From NCBI GenBank assembly GCA_964526325.1, contig CAZGKM010000007.1, positions 1 through 58,217 of the forward strand: 58,217 nucleotides of DNA, in the 5' to 3' direction. The translations under genes were made by a program, and so were the position numbers. This stretch comes from JACPHD01 sp964526325. GTDB lineage: Bacteria; Patescibacteriota; Patescibacteriia; Patescibacteriales; GWC2-42-12. Below, piece by piece: positions 33,833 to 44,000 of this stretch. Positions within the stretch are counted from its first letter, which is position 1; every line of letters begins with the position of its first letter. The notes beneath the pieces were generated by a model. It searched no databases. It saw nothing but the letters and a program-made list of their open reading frames with translations, and was not told the DNA's origin.

Positions 33833-36586
33833 CTACACCCATGTAACGCAAGCCACCTTATCCGAATCTTCCTTGAATCTCATCAACCTGACACCTTGCG
33901 TGTCGCGGCCTAATTGGCTGACCGTTTTAAACGTTAATCTTATAACTTGTCCTTTAGCCGAAATAATAATCATGTCTTTATCGGCCATGGCCTCGGCGTT
34001 AACTACAAAAGCGCTGATTAACTTTCCGGTCTTAGAAGTTATTTTGGCCGTTTTAATGCCCGAACCGCCTCGCCCCTGAACCTTATACAAGCCAATCGGC
34101 GTGCGCTTGCCAAAACCATGTTCAGAGATGGCTAAAAGCTGATATTTTTTAATTTTTTCTTTATCATTTTTAATTATGCCCATTCCGACAACCGTATCAT
34201 CTTTCTTTTTTAATCTTATGCCGCGCACTCCGGCGGCATTACGCCCCATATCGCGGACATCGCTTTCTTTAAATCTAATGGCCTGGCCTTGCGCCGTAAC
34301 CAATTCAATATGATCACTGCCATCAGTCGGCTTTGCCCATATTAACGAATCGTCTTCTTTTATTTTAATGGCAATAAGCCCGGAACGCCTGACATTGGAG
34401 AAAGCATCAATTTCAACCTTTTTAACCAAACCTTTTTCCGTGGCAAAAAACAAATATTTGCTTTTAGCTAATTTGTCCAAGGGTAAAACGGAAGTAATTT
34501 TTTCTCCGCCGGCCAGTTGTAAAAAATTAACTATGGGCGTGCCTTTAGCGGTCCTCTGGGCTTGAGGTATTTCATAAGCTTTTAGCTGGAAAACCCTGCC
34601 TTTGGTTGTAAAAAACAATAAATCATTATGAGTTAAGGTGGTGAACATAAACTCAACCATATCTTCTTCTTTAGTGGTCAAGCCGATAACGCCTTTGCCG
34701 CCTCGCCCCTGCACTTTAAAAGTGTCGGGAGCCGTACGCTTGATATAGCCGTCCCGCGTCATCATTACAACCGCTTCTTCGTTCGGCACTAAATCTTCCA
34801 CCGAAAATTCCTTAACTCCATGGGCTATTACTTTAGTCTTGCGCTCATCGCCGAATTTTTCCGCCAAATCCTTAATTTCTTTTTTAATAATATCTTTTAT
34901 TTTAAGCGTTGATTTTAAGATTGACTCAAGCTCTTTAATTAATGTTCTTTTTTCTTTCAGCTCATTTTCTATTTTTAATCTTTCCAAATTCGCCAAAGTT
35001 GATAATTTCATGTCTAAAATAGCTACAGTCTGTCGTTCGGACAGCTTGAATTTCTTCATTAAATTCACTTTAGCTATTTCTTTATCCCGGGAAGCTTTGA
35101 TGATTTTTATAACCGCGTCAATATTATTTAAAGCGATCATTAAACCTTCTAATATATGGGCTCGCTCGCGCGCCTTATCCAGATCGAACTGCGTGCGGCG
35201 CTTAACAACTTCGGTGCGATGCTTAATATATTCTTCCAAAACCATTTTTAAAGTAAGCACTTTAGGTTGAATGCCATCGACTAAAGCCAGCATATTCACG
35301 TGAAAAGTTTCTTGAAGCTGAGTCATTTTAAACAGGCTGTTTAAAATCTTTTTGGGATAAGCGTCTTTCTTTAAATCAACCACCACTCTAACGCCGTCTT
35401 TATCCGATTCATCGCGCAAATCTTTTATGCCTTCGATTTTTTTATCTTTTACCAATTCGGCGATTTTCTCCACCAAAGCAGATTTATTAATCTGGTAAGG
35501 TATTTCTGAAATGATAATTTGAAATAAACCGCTTTTATTTTCTTGCACCTCGGCTACGCCGCGCATAACTATGCCTCCTTTGCCGGTTGCATAAGCTTGC
35601 AAAATATCTTTTTGATTATAGATCACGCCGCCTGTCGGAAAATCAGGGCCTTTTATGTATTGCATTAAATCTTCTACCGTGGATTCAGGCTTATCAATCA
35701 GATGAGCTACCGCATCGGTTAATTCCCTTAGATTATGAGGCGGTATATTGGTTGCCATGCCTACGGCTATGCCCATAGTGCCATTCAAGAGTAAATTAGG
35801 CAATTTGGCCGGCATAACAAGCGGTTCCTGGTGCGAACCGTCAAAATTAGGTATAAAATTAACTGTATTTTTTTCAATATCAAATAATAATTCTTCGGCA
35901 ATTGCGGATAATTTAGCTTCGGTATAACGCATAGCCGCGGCGCGATCACCATCCATGGAGCCAAAATTTCCCTGACCGCGAACCAAGGTATAGCGCATGG
36001 AAAAATCTTGAGCCATTCTAACCATAGAATCATAAACCGCCGTATCGCCGTGCGGATGATATTTACCTAAAACTTCTCCGACTACCGTAGCCGATTTTCT
36101 GAATCTGGCTCCGGCTCTAAGTCCGATACTCCACATGGCATATAAAATTCTTCGATGTACCGGTTTAAGCCCATCGCGCACATCAGGCAAAGCGCGAGAA
36201 ACGATTACGCTCATGGCATAATCTAAATACGACTTGCGCATTTCATCGTTTATCGGTTGCGGCTCAACAATGCCATAAAGAGTTTTTTCTCTTTTGGTTA
36301 TTGTTAAATTAGCGATTGAACCGACTCCGTTCTTTACGTCTGGCTCTACGGACTCCGGCGCAACAACTTCCGACGCCGCCTCAATCTTCTTTTTTAACGG
36401 CTTAACTTCCGTTACTTCTGGTTTGATTTTTTTAATTTCAACCTTTTTACCCTCCATAGCCTTCTTGCCCTCCGAAGCTTTAGCAGAGGAGGGGGCGGAA
36501 GAGAGTTTTTTCGGCTCTTTCGCTTTATTTTTTTTCTTGTCCTTCGAAGCTTTAGCGAAGGCGGGTTTTAGTATTTTTTTAGGCAT
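33833..36586 (-). CDS. gyrA: DNA gyrase subunit A
   Basis: 917 residues. Breakage-reunion subunit: D-Y-A-M-S-V-I-V-S-R-A-L-P-D-V-R-D-G-L near residue 120, catalytic Tyr in A-A-M-R-Y-T-E near 208, C-terminal beta-pinwheel with GyrA box-like Q-G-R-G-G-K-G near 630. An extra lysine/alanine-rich N-terminal leader of about 85-90 residues precedes the normal start; it contains two repeat-derived peptides (PAFAKAS and SSAKASEGKK) plus an AMEGKKVE unit. The ATG at 36586 is chosen since aaagga lies just ahead; the ATG at 36601 falls in an intergenic repeat. Confidence 0.96.
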   Translation of the reverse strand: MPKKILKPAFAKASKDKKKNKAKEPKKLSSAPSSAKASEGKKAMEGKKVEIKKIKPEVTEVKPLKKKIEAASEVVAPESVEPDVKNGVGSIANLTITKREKTLYGIVEPQPINDEMRKSYLDYAMSVIVSRALPDVRDGLKPVHRRILYAMWSIGLRAGARFRKSATVVGEVLGKYHPHGDTAVYDSMVRMAQDFSMRYTLVRGQGNFGSMDGDRAAAMRYTEAKLSAIAEELLFDIEKNTVNFIPNFDGSHQEPLVMPAKLPNLLLNGTMGIAVGMATNIPPHNLRELTDAVAHLIDKPESTVEDLMQYIKGPDFPTGGVIYNQKDILQAYATGKGGIVMRGVAEVQENKSGLFQIIISEIPYQINKSALVEKIAELVKDKKIEGIKDLRDESDKDGVRVVVDLKKDAYPKKILNSLFKMTQLQETFHVNMLALVDGIQPKVLTLKMVLEEYIKHRTEVVKRRTQFDLDKARERAHILEGLMIALNNIDAVIKIIKASRDKEIAKVNLMKKFKLSERQTVAILDMKLSTLANLERLKIENELKEKRTLIKELESILKSTLKIKDIIKKEIKDLAEKFGDERKTKVIAHGVKEFSVEDLVPNEEAVVMMTRDGYIKRTAPDTFKVQGRGGKGVIGLTTKEEDMVEFMFTTLTHNDLLFFTTKGRVFQLKAYEIPQAQRTAKGTPIVNFLQLAGGEKITSVLPLDKLAKSKYLFFATEKGLVKKVEIDAFSNVRRSGLIAIKIKEDDSLIWAKPTDGSDHIELVTAQGQAIRFKESDVRDMGRNAAGVRGIRLKKKDDTVVGMGIIKNDKEKIKKYQLLAISEHGFGKRTPIGLYKVQGRGGSGIKTAKITSKTGKLISAFVVNAEAMADKDMIIISAKGQVIRLTFKTVSQLGRDTQGVRLMRFKEDSDKVACVTWV
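36466..36566 (-). repeat. Two palindromic repeats in the gyrA 5' extension
   Basis: ccttcgaagctttagcgaag gcggg (about 36541-36565) and ccctccgaagctttagcaga ggaggg (about 36469-36494). Both are inverted repeats around an AAGCTT core and are translated in frame. Same family as in uvrC and after uvrA. Confidence 0.85.
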
Positions 36587-36598
36587 AAGTCCTTTTAT

Positions 36599-36660
36599 CA
36601 TTCCCGTGAATACCCGCTTATTCCGATAAGCAGGCCTGCCTGCTGGCAGGCGGGAATCAA
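36599..36660. repeat. Compound palindrome upstream of gyrA
   Basis: attcccg...cgggaat arms around a cctgcctgctggcaggcggg palindrome (36635-36654): the cattcccgc/gcgggaatc family seen also at 47999-48062 and inside murD. Confidence 0.75.
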
Positions 36661-36693
36661 GATTTTTTAAAAATTTTAATTTATTTTATATTT

Positions 36694-37140
36694 TTAGTTT
36701 TTTACGGTGGAGGTCGCCGTTGTGGTGGTCGCCGCCTCGCTCATCAATTTACCTTTTAACAGATTTATTTGCTCACTCGTCAAATCCGCTTCTCTGGGTA
36801 AAGTATTTTGTTCTTTGGTCGCTTGAACTTCTTTAATTTCGTTAATACCTTGCTTGACAAGACTCATGGCCTTATCCAACTCAATTTTAGTTTGTTCCCA
36901 ATCAAACGAATTTTTAGCGCTGTTATTTGAATTAATTTTAAACTGATATTTTAAATTAAAAATCCAAGCTACAAAAAAAATAACCATAGTGCAAGCCACG
37001 CCGACTCTCATTAATAATAATTTTTCTTTTTCAATTTCTTCATTGCTTTTATTTTTTAAAAATACGCCGCCGTCAGCCTCATTGATCTTTTTCTTTTTCT
37101 CCATTATTCTTTCTTTCTTTTTTGTCCTTCCTTTTTGCAT
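36694..37140 (-). CDS. Hypothetical single-pass membrane protein
   Basis: 148 residues from the ATG at 37140 (a GTG at 37161 and an ATG at 37104 are alternatives). Very basic, lysine-rich N-terminus, one membrane segment (V-A-C-T-M-V-I-F-F-V-A-W-I-F, about residues 47-60), then a helical, polar C-terminal part ending with a threonine/alanine-rich tail. Predicted cytoplasm-in topology. It lies upstream of gyrA with about 100 bp in between. I do not recognise a family. Confidence 0.65.
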   Translation of the reverse strand: MQKGRTKKKERIMEKKKKINEADGGVFLKNKSNEEIEKEKLLLMRVGVACTMVIFFVAWIFNLKYQFKINSNNSAKNSFDWEQTKIELDKAMSLVKQGINEIKEVQATKEQNTLPREADLTSEQINLLKGKLMSEAATTTTATSTVKN

Positions 37141-37291
37141 ATAATTACACTTAAAAACCACCCTAAAAAGAGTGTAAAATCTATCTGAATTATAGCAAAA
37201 AAAAGTAATTTAGTAAAGAAAATTTTAAATTTCTCATATAACTAAAAATGGCTTACATTAAATGAATTTTATCCTTAATAATTTTAAACAA

Positions 37292-37320
37292 AAAAGCTCC
37301 GCCTAAAAGGAGCTTTATTG
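37292..37320 (-). terminator. Terminator after the MBL-fold hydrolase gene
   Basis: Minus strand: aaagctcc, loop ttttaggc, ggagcttttttg. Confidence 0.85.
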
Positions 37321-37343
37321 TTATAATAAAATTCTTTTATTTT

Positions 37344-37988
37344 TTACATACTGAGCACTACTAATTCCATGTCTTCTTGCGGCAAATCTTTTTTGGAGAT
37401 TTTCAGCTTTTCTTCATTTCTCGGCTTTATACCTAATTCTTTAATAAATTTTTCCACTCCGTCAATATCGACCTTAAGACCAGGCACTTTATAGTGCATA
37501 GGGATAACAATTCTTGGTTCTATTTGCGAAATAACTTCGACTGCCTTAGCCGCATTAATCGTATATTTGCCGCCAACCGGAATTAATAAAATATCGGTTC
37601 CTTCCAATTTTTCCAATTGTTTTGCTTCTAAAACATGCCCTAAATCGCCTAAATGAGTTATGGATATATCTTCTATCTCAATGCGGTAAATTATGTTTTC
37701 TCCGCGCTCGCTGCCGTTTTTTTCATCATGCGAACTTTCCACGCCTTCAACGAACACTCCTTTTATTTCATATTCTCCGGCCGTATTAATAATAAACGGA
37801 TTGCCACGAATCGCGTCCGTATTATTATGATCATGATGATCATGGCTTACGGTAACGATATTTGCTTCAAAATGAGGCACTTTCAAGCCAACATCGGCGG
37901 CAAACGGATCAGTAATTAAAGTTACGCCGTCCGGCCCGATTTTATCCTGTAGCTTAAAACACGATTGTCCTAACCAAGTTATATACAT
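37344..37988 (-). CDS. Metallo-beta-lactamase-fold metal-dependent hydrolase
   Basis: 214 residues. Zinc motif S-H-D-H-H-D-H-N near residues 48-55, G-E-Y-E-I-K-G near 70, H-L-G-D-L-G-H near 111 and a late H-Y near 162: the UlaG-like/UPF0173 branch. Substrate unknown. The ATG at 37988 gives M-Y-I-T-W-L-G-Q-S-C-F, the usual N-terminal strand. About 30 bp downstream of ftsK, so probably co-transcribed. Confidence 0.92.
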   Translation of the reverse strand: MYITWLGQSCFKLQDKIGPDGVTLITDPFAADVGLKVPHFEANIVTVSHDHHDHNNTDAIRGNPFIINTAGEYEIKGVFVEGVESSHDEKNGSERGENIIYRIEIEDISITHLGDLGHVLEAKQLEKLEGTDILLIPVGGKYTINAAKAVEVISQIEPRIVIPMHYKVPGLKVDIDGVEKFIKELGIKPRNEEKLKISKKDLPQEDMELVVLSM

Positions 37989-38014
37989 ATGCCTTTTATT
38001 TTAATTATTTATAA

Positions 38015-40483
38015 TTATCTGCTAAAATATTTTCCTTCGTCCTCGTCCCGCTTTTCATTATTGGATTTTTTGGCAGTTGCCGTTTTCGTCGGATCTTCCA
38101 TTAATTCCGCCGCCTCATCTTCCGGCTCTTCTTCCGTGCCGTCATCGTTATCATCATCATCATCTTCTTCCGGCTCATCCTCTGAAAATTCATCTTCTTC
38201 GGGTAAATATTCATCCGGAGCAACAGCCTCTTCCCGCTTATGCAAAGATACTCCGCTGGTTCCTTGATTTAACATACTATCATACTGTTCACGGGTTATC
38301 AAGATTTCACGCGGTTTTGCCCCGTTGCCGGCGCTGATTACGCCGGCTTCCTCCAATAAGTCTAATAGGCGGGCCGCGCGCGCATAACCGATGCTTAACC
38401 GGCGCTGCAGATATGAAGCCGAGGCTTTGCCGGAATTAATAATTAATTCTTTTGCTTCTTCCAATAATTCGTCCGAATCTTCGCTGCCGCTGCCTAAGCC
38501 GACCCCGGCAATGCCTTTAACTTTTTGCCGATCGGTTATGCCTTCAATATATTGCGGCTCACCGCTGCGGTCTTTAATGTAATTTATAATTCTTTTGATT
38601 TCATTATCGCTGACAAAAGCGCCTTGCAGCCTTTTGGGTTTGGAAAATTCCGCCGTAGTGAACAGCATATCTCCCCGGCCCAATAACTTTTCCGCGCCGA
38701 GTGAATCTAAAATCGTGCGCGAGTCTATGCCTGATGCCACGGAAAAAGCGATGCGCGCCGGCATATTGGCTTTAATCAAACCGGTAATAACGTCAACGCT
38801 CGGCCGTTGCGTGGCTAAAATCAAATGAATGCCTACGGCTCTGGCCATCTGCGCCAGTCTGATTATGCTGGCTTCCACATCTTTGCCTGCCGCGACCATT
38901 AAATCGGCCAATTCATCAATAATAAAAATAATAAACGGCATTTTTTCCTTGCCCATCTCGTTGAAACTGACGATATTTTTCTTGCCGGCTTTAGCTAAAG
39001 TTTCGAAACGTCTGTCCATTTCATTCAAACACCATTTTAAAGCATTGATAGTCTTGCTGACATCGGTGATAACCGGGGTTAAAAGATGCGGCACGCCGTT
39101 ATAAGCCGGCAACTCAACGCGCTTAGGGTCAACCATGATAAAACGTAAATCGTCCGGATTGTTCTGATATAATAAACTTACAATTATCGCATTAAGGCAG
39201 ACTGACTTCCCTGAATTGGTGGCGCCAGCAACGAGTAAATGAGGCATTTTAGATAAATCATCAAGCCAAACTTTACCGGAAACGTCTTTGCCCAAAGCGA
39301 TCATAATATTGGTCTTTCTTTTTTTAAACATTTCGCCGGCTAAAACTTCCCGCAGTCCGACAATAGCTTTAGTTTCGTTAGGCACCTCAACTCCGACCAA
39401 TGATTTGCCCGGAATCGGCGCTTCGATTCTGATCGGATGCGCGGCCAAAGATAAAGCCAAATCATTGCTTAAAGTGGTAATCTTGGTTAATTTTATGCCA
39501 TCAGCCGGCTTTAAAGTATATTGGGTTACGGTCGGACCGACATTAACTTCGCCCATTTCCACCGGTATGCCGAAATTTTCCAAAGTCCTTTGAATAACCA
39601 ACATATTATTTTTAATATCGCCTGAAGTCGGTTTGCCGATTTTAGCATTAAGCAAATCCAGCGGTAAATCAATTTGCACGTGCGTTTGCTTCCATGAACT
39701 ATTTTTTTCTTCTTTAATAACGTCGCCGGCTTCGTCCTTTTCGTTTTTAATTTTACGCTTATAAAAACTCGGCGCGCCGTTCTCCGCATCGGCTTCGTCT
39801 TCGTCATCTTTATTTTCAACCTCTTCTTCTTCAACTTCATCTTCAGCTTCATCAAATTCAACTTCTGCGTCAGATTCTGATTCTTTGCCGCTGCCAAAAA
39901 TTTTATTAAAAATAAAATTAACCGGATAAAATATTTTAACGAACCAGCTCTCTCCGCCGATTAAAGATTCTAAGCTGGCGTTCAACATCAACATCAAAGA
40001 AATTAAAATCAAACAAATTACCGTAATTAAGCTGGCCCAAAAACCCATGATTTTAGTAAAAACAGAAATTATGCCATAACCAATATGGCCGCCGCCCTCG
40101 CCCCCTTCAACCGCTAACTGCCAATTATCCTGTCCGACTAAAATATGAAGCAAGGCGCTAAAAAATATAAGAAAAATAAACAATCCCAAATAATTAGCGC
40201 CCCTTACCCAATCTTTATCTCGATTATACATTAAAAATCCGATTGCCAGCATAGTCAAAGGGAAAAGCCATTTACCCCAGCCAAATAAAAAAATAATGCC
40301 TTGCTCCAAGTATTTGCCTAAACCTTCAGCCAAGCCGAATAAGCTTAAAAAACTAATGGCGCCAAAAGCTAAAATTAAAATAATAAAAATGCCCCTTTTC
40401 ATGTCAGGGTCTAAATCAACCTTAGGTAATCTTATATAATCCAGCGGATTTGATTTTCTTCTGCGTCTAGCCATAATTATCAT
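38015..40483 (-). CDS. ftsK: DNA translocase FtsK/SpoIIIE
   Basis: 822 residues. Four or more membrane segments in the first 170 residues, an acidic linker, then the motor: Walker A A-G-A-T-N-S-G-K-S-V near 420, Walker B F-I-I-F-I-I-D-E-L-A-D-L near 520, R-L-A-Q-M-A-R-A-V-G-I-H-L-I-L-A-T-Q-R-P near 544, and a gamma winged helix (S-Y-L-Q-R-R-L-S-I-G-Y-A-R-A) near 685. It pumps DNA at the division septum. An unusual acidic tail (poly-D/E, about 760-805) follows the gamma domain. The ATG at 40483 has ggag 6 nt upstream; 40474 is an alternative. Confidence 0.97.
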   Translation of the reverse strand: MIIMARRRRKSNPLDYIRLPKVDLDPDMKRGIFIILILAFGAISFLSLFGLAEGLGKYLEQGIIFLFGWGKWLFPLTMLAIGFLMYNRDKDWVRGANYLGLFIFLIFFSALLHILVGQDNWQLAVEGGEGGGHIGYGIISVFTKIMGFWASLITVICLILISLMLMLNASLESLIGGESWFVKIFYPVNFIFNKIFGSGKESESDAEVEFDEAEDEVEEEEVENKDDEDEADAENGAPSFYKRKIKNEKDEAGDVIKEEKNSSWKQTHVQIDLPLDLLNAKIGKPTSGDIKNNMLVIQRTLENFGIPVEMGEVNVGPTVTQYTLKPADGIKLTKITTLSNDLALSLAAHPIRIEAPIPGKSLVGVEVPNETKAIVGLREVLAGEMFKKRKTNIMIALGKDVSGKVWLDDLSKMPHLLVAGATNSGKSVCLNAIIVSLLYQNNPDDLRFIMVDPKRVELPAYNGVPHLLTPVITDVSKTINALKWCLNEMDRRFETLAKAGKKNIVSFNEMGKEKMPFIIFIIDELADLMVAAGKDVEASIIRLAQMARAVGIHLILATQRPSVDVITGLIKANMPARIAFSVASGIDSRTILDSLGAEKLLGRGDMLFTTAEFSKPKRLQGAFVSDNEIKRIINYIKDRSGEPQYIEGITDRQKVKGIAGVGLGSGSEDSDELLEEAKELIINSGKASASYLQRRLSIGYARAARLLDLLEEAGVISAGNGAKPREILITREQYDSMLNQGTSGVSLHKREEAVAPDEYLPEEDEFSEDEPEEDDDDDNDDGTEEEPEDEAAELMEDPTKTATAKKSNNEKRDEDEGKYFSR

Positions 40484-40591
40484 TATTAACTCCACGCCGG
40501 CAAAGCGCGATAATCTCTGATTAATTAAAATAAGGCGGCAAATCCACAATCTGTCTTGCCTTTATTAATAATTATAGCACACCTTGCCAAT

Positions 40592-40622
40592 AAAAAAACC
40601 CACCTTATTAGTTGAAGTGGGT
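40592..40622 (-). terminator. Terminator of the small orphan gene
   Basis: Minus strand: aacccac ttcaactaataa ggtgggtt followed by ttttta. Confidence 0.8.
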
Positions 40623-40654
40623 TAAAGTTTTTCTAATTTAAGATTGCCAAAAGG

Positions 40655-40978
40655 CTAATTGGCCAAATCACAGCTAACACCATCTAAAATTCTCCGCTTT
40701 ATTAATTGGCTTAATCCAACAATTTTTGCCTCTTCCACGGCGGAAATCAGATTGCCAAAAGTCTCACATTTATTTAATGCCTCTGCCGAGACGTCTAAAT
40801 TATATTTATTTTTCAAATCAGCTTTAATAACTGCCGCGCCGAGGGTATTCCATTGATTTTTATTAGTGCCCATAAATTCAATTAACAAAACTTCATCTTT
40901 CAATTCACCGCCAAAATTACCTCCCCAATATGGCTGAATAACCGATATAGCTATGCTTTTTGCAGACTCTGCTCCCAT
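40655..40978 (-). CDS. Small protein, weakly ACP-like, orphan
   Basis: 107 residues from the ATG at 40978, which has a strong aagggggag site a few nt upstream; the ATG at 41032 has none. The C-terminal half (L-K-N-K-Y-N-L-D-V-S...T-F-G-N-L-I-S-A-V) has the spacing of acyl-carrier-protein helices II-IV, but the phosphopantetheine Ser in a D-S-L motif is missing. That resemblance is by eye only. It stands alone with its own terminator, between ftsK and the LTD protein. Function unknown. Confidence 0.6.
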   Translation of the reverse strand: MGAESAKSIAISVIQPYWGGNFGGELKDEVLLIEFMGTNKNQWNTLGAAVIKADLKNKYNLDVSAEALNKCETFGNLISAVEEAKIVGLSQLIKRRILDGVSCDLAN

Positions 40979-41099
40979 TGGCTCCCCCTTCAATTTAAAA
41001 GGTAAAATTATTGAAAAAATTATAAAGACCATTTAAAATTAGTTAAATATTATACAAAAATTTATCTAATGTCAAATAGCTCCTCTGGGTAACGAAAAA

Positions 41100-44000
41100 T
41101 TAAATTTTCTTTTTAGCTTTAATAAATAGCCCGGTCAAAACAATTATAACAGCGCCGGCGATAATCAATAAATATTTAAACAACTCCAATTTTTTATCAC
41201 GTTCGACTAAATTCCATTCTTCTGCCTCCGCTATCTCGCCTAAAACTTGCGGCTCTAACGCGCCTGCCGAATCTGTTAAAACAATATCCTCCTGATAGCG
41301 CGGCAATAATCTAAGCCCGGTTTTGGTTTTACTTAAAACGCCGGTCACCGAAACCTTTTGCCCGGCGGCTAAACTTTTTGTGCTAATACCGGTACTTTGC
41401 TTGATGTAAACAAAAGTTTCATCACTGCCATCATCAACATAAAGCGAAGCGCTTTTTTTATCGGTAATCTCACCGGCGATGACTATAAGCTGACCGATGT
41501 TTTCTTCACTGATTTCATCGCTTTTTACGGCCAAGGCTTGAAGCGGCTGCTTGCTACCGGCTATTTTTATATCGTTTTTATCCTTGGTTTTTACTCTGAA
41601 CTCACCTTGTGTCTGCGTTAATTCTCCTGCCACTTCAATATAGTCGCCGACTTTTAATTCCGGAAAATCTTTTTTGTAATTATAAATTTGCATGCCGGGC
41701 GAACCTGCCTGTCCGGCAGGCTGGCCGACAATATAAAATATCTGTACGCCTAAGATTCCTGGTTCAACCGCCACCGTTCCCTTAACTATAACCAGACTGC
41801 CGATATCCAGCTCTTTAATTTTTTCTAAAGTTGTCTCGACATAATCATTGGCGCCGGAGGTTGCAAGCGCTTTAGTTACAATTTCGCTTTTACTCCCGGC
41901 AAAACTGATAATATTTTCGTCCGCAGGCGTCAATCTGGTCGTCCAAAACCAGTTGCCGTTAGCGCCACGGGCGTAAGCTTCACCTTGAATCGCGCTGGCG
42001 TATTCAACCTGATCAACCAATTCGTCAAGATTATTATATAACCTGATAGAATCATCGGTATTTTTTAATGCCAGCCGGCTGACCTGATTGGTTAATAAAT
42101 ACAAACTAGCCGAATCCAACCATAAATCATTTTTAAATTTATATTTACCGTTGCTATTTTCAAGCCGCCAATTTATAAAATTAATTTTATCCGAACTTTG
42201 GTTTTTTAACTCCACCCACTCGTTGCCTGTATCGGCTCCTGAAGGATTGGGGAAAATTTCGTTAATTATTATACTGTCATCGCGAGCGACCGCAGGGAGC
42301 AAAGTAATCTCGCTAACATTATCCATGGCCTCGAAACTATTAACTACTTTTACGCTTTGCTCTTTTGTCGTCGTACCTTGGCCGTCGCTAACTTCAAGTT
42401 TAACTTTGTAAACTCCGACTTTTAAATAAGTATGCCCCGGATTGGCTAAATTATTTTTAAAACCATCGCCGAAATCCCAATTAAACTTTAATTTATCATC
42501 GTCTTGGTCGTAGGTATCCGAACTGTCAAAAATAACCGGCTGGCCGGCTAAAACCTCTTTAGGCAAACTAAATTCAGCTTCCGGCAAATGATTTATTGTT
42601 TTTATTATATTCATTTTCTCCGGCGTTATCGTTTCGCTCCAAACCCATTCTCCTTTTATTTTAAAATCATCCAAATTATAACTCCAGCCTTCTTTGACAT
42701 TTTTATAATCCACGGCCATAAACGGCTTATCGGCTAAAGGTTGAAACAAATTTACTTGGCCTTGGTCGTTATGCAGAACTATTTTAGTGCGCGGCCTAAA
42801 AAATGCCAGATATTCTCCGGCCTTAATAACCGTGCCGGTAGCGATTTTTTCCAAATTAACTTTTTTATTGCTTTCGTTGCTTAAACTCCAGCCGGTCAAA
42901 TCAACTTCTCGCTTGCCGGCATTATATATTTCTATAAATTCTAATTTAGTGTCATCGCCGACCGGATTAGGCACTATTTCGGAAATAAAAATGTCGCCTG
43001 AGAAATCAAAATTAGCCTTGGCTTCCGAACTAACTTCATCTTCAACTTGAATAATATTGCTGGCTGCTTTAGTCGGCGTTAAAGTTATGGCAAAATCATT
43101 AAAATTATTATAAGTATTATAGCCGTCAAATTTTCTAGCCAAACTTAAAGGATCACCGGCTGCGGGCGCATTATTTTTAATATCGCCGTCGTCCCAGCCC
43201 CCATAAGCTATTTGATCAATTATTTTCCCGCTCGCATCATATAAGATTATTATATCGCCGCCATTATTTAAACTGCCGGCAGGTTTGTCAATTACTTTAT
43301 AGCGGACGGACCCGCTAGAGCCTAAAACGCCGCTTAAAAAAGTTTTTGCCTTACTGCCCTCTTCGATCCGCCAACCGGTTAAATCGATTTCGCGGTTAGC
43401 TTTATTATATAATTCAATCCACTCGTTATCATTATCCGCCGGATCGGACACCAACTCGTTTATTACCACATCGCCAAAATTATTTTTATTAACTGGCTGC
43501 GAAGTTGAACTGGTTGAGGTCGCCATGTCTTCGCTTATAACTGGCTGTTCTACCGGCGGCGTTGAAGTGGCGGTATTATCTTGATTCTGCCCGCTATCGG
43601 GAAATAATTTGGCGCTGGCCGAATTATGCGCGATAGGTAAATCTTTAATTTCAAAATCAACGGCATTATTATCCGTATCCTGCATAATGCCATTATTAAT
43701 TTTACGAGCTATGCTTTTCCCATTATCAAAGTCAACTGAAGCTTGATTCTCAAAATCTTGAGCCGTGCCCCAGCCGACTTTATCCAATAAATTTCCACCG
43801 GCGTCGTATAATAGAACGGTATTATTGGCGGAAATATAATATGACGAACCCGAATAGGCCGAGTCGGCGTTTACCATGATTTTATAATCGGGATGAGCTA
43901 TCAAAAAAAATCCATGCGCCGAAATTAAACCGCTAAATTTACTTGAGCTGATCAAATTACTTTCCGTGCCGGTCTGCGTTTTCTTTTTTAAACTATATTC

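Noticed and set aside
38077..38337. Overlapping ORFs on the opposite strand of ftsK, gyrA and the LTD gene
   Set aside because: Shadows of strongly supported genes, with low-complexity His/Ser-rich or hydrophobic translations.
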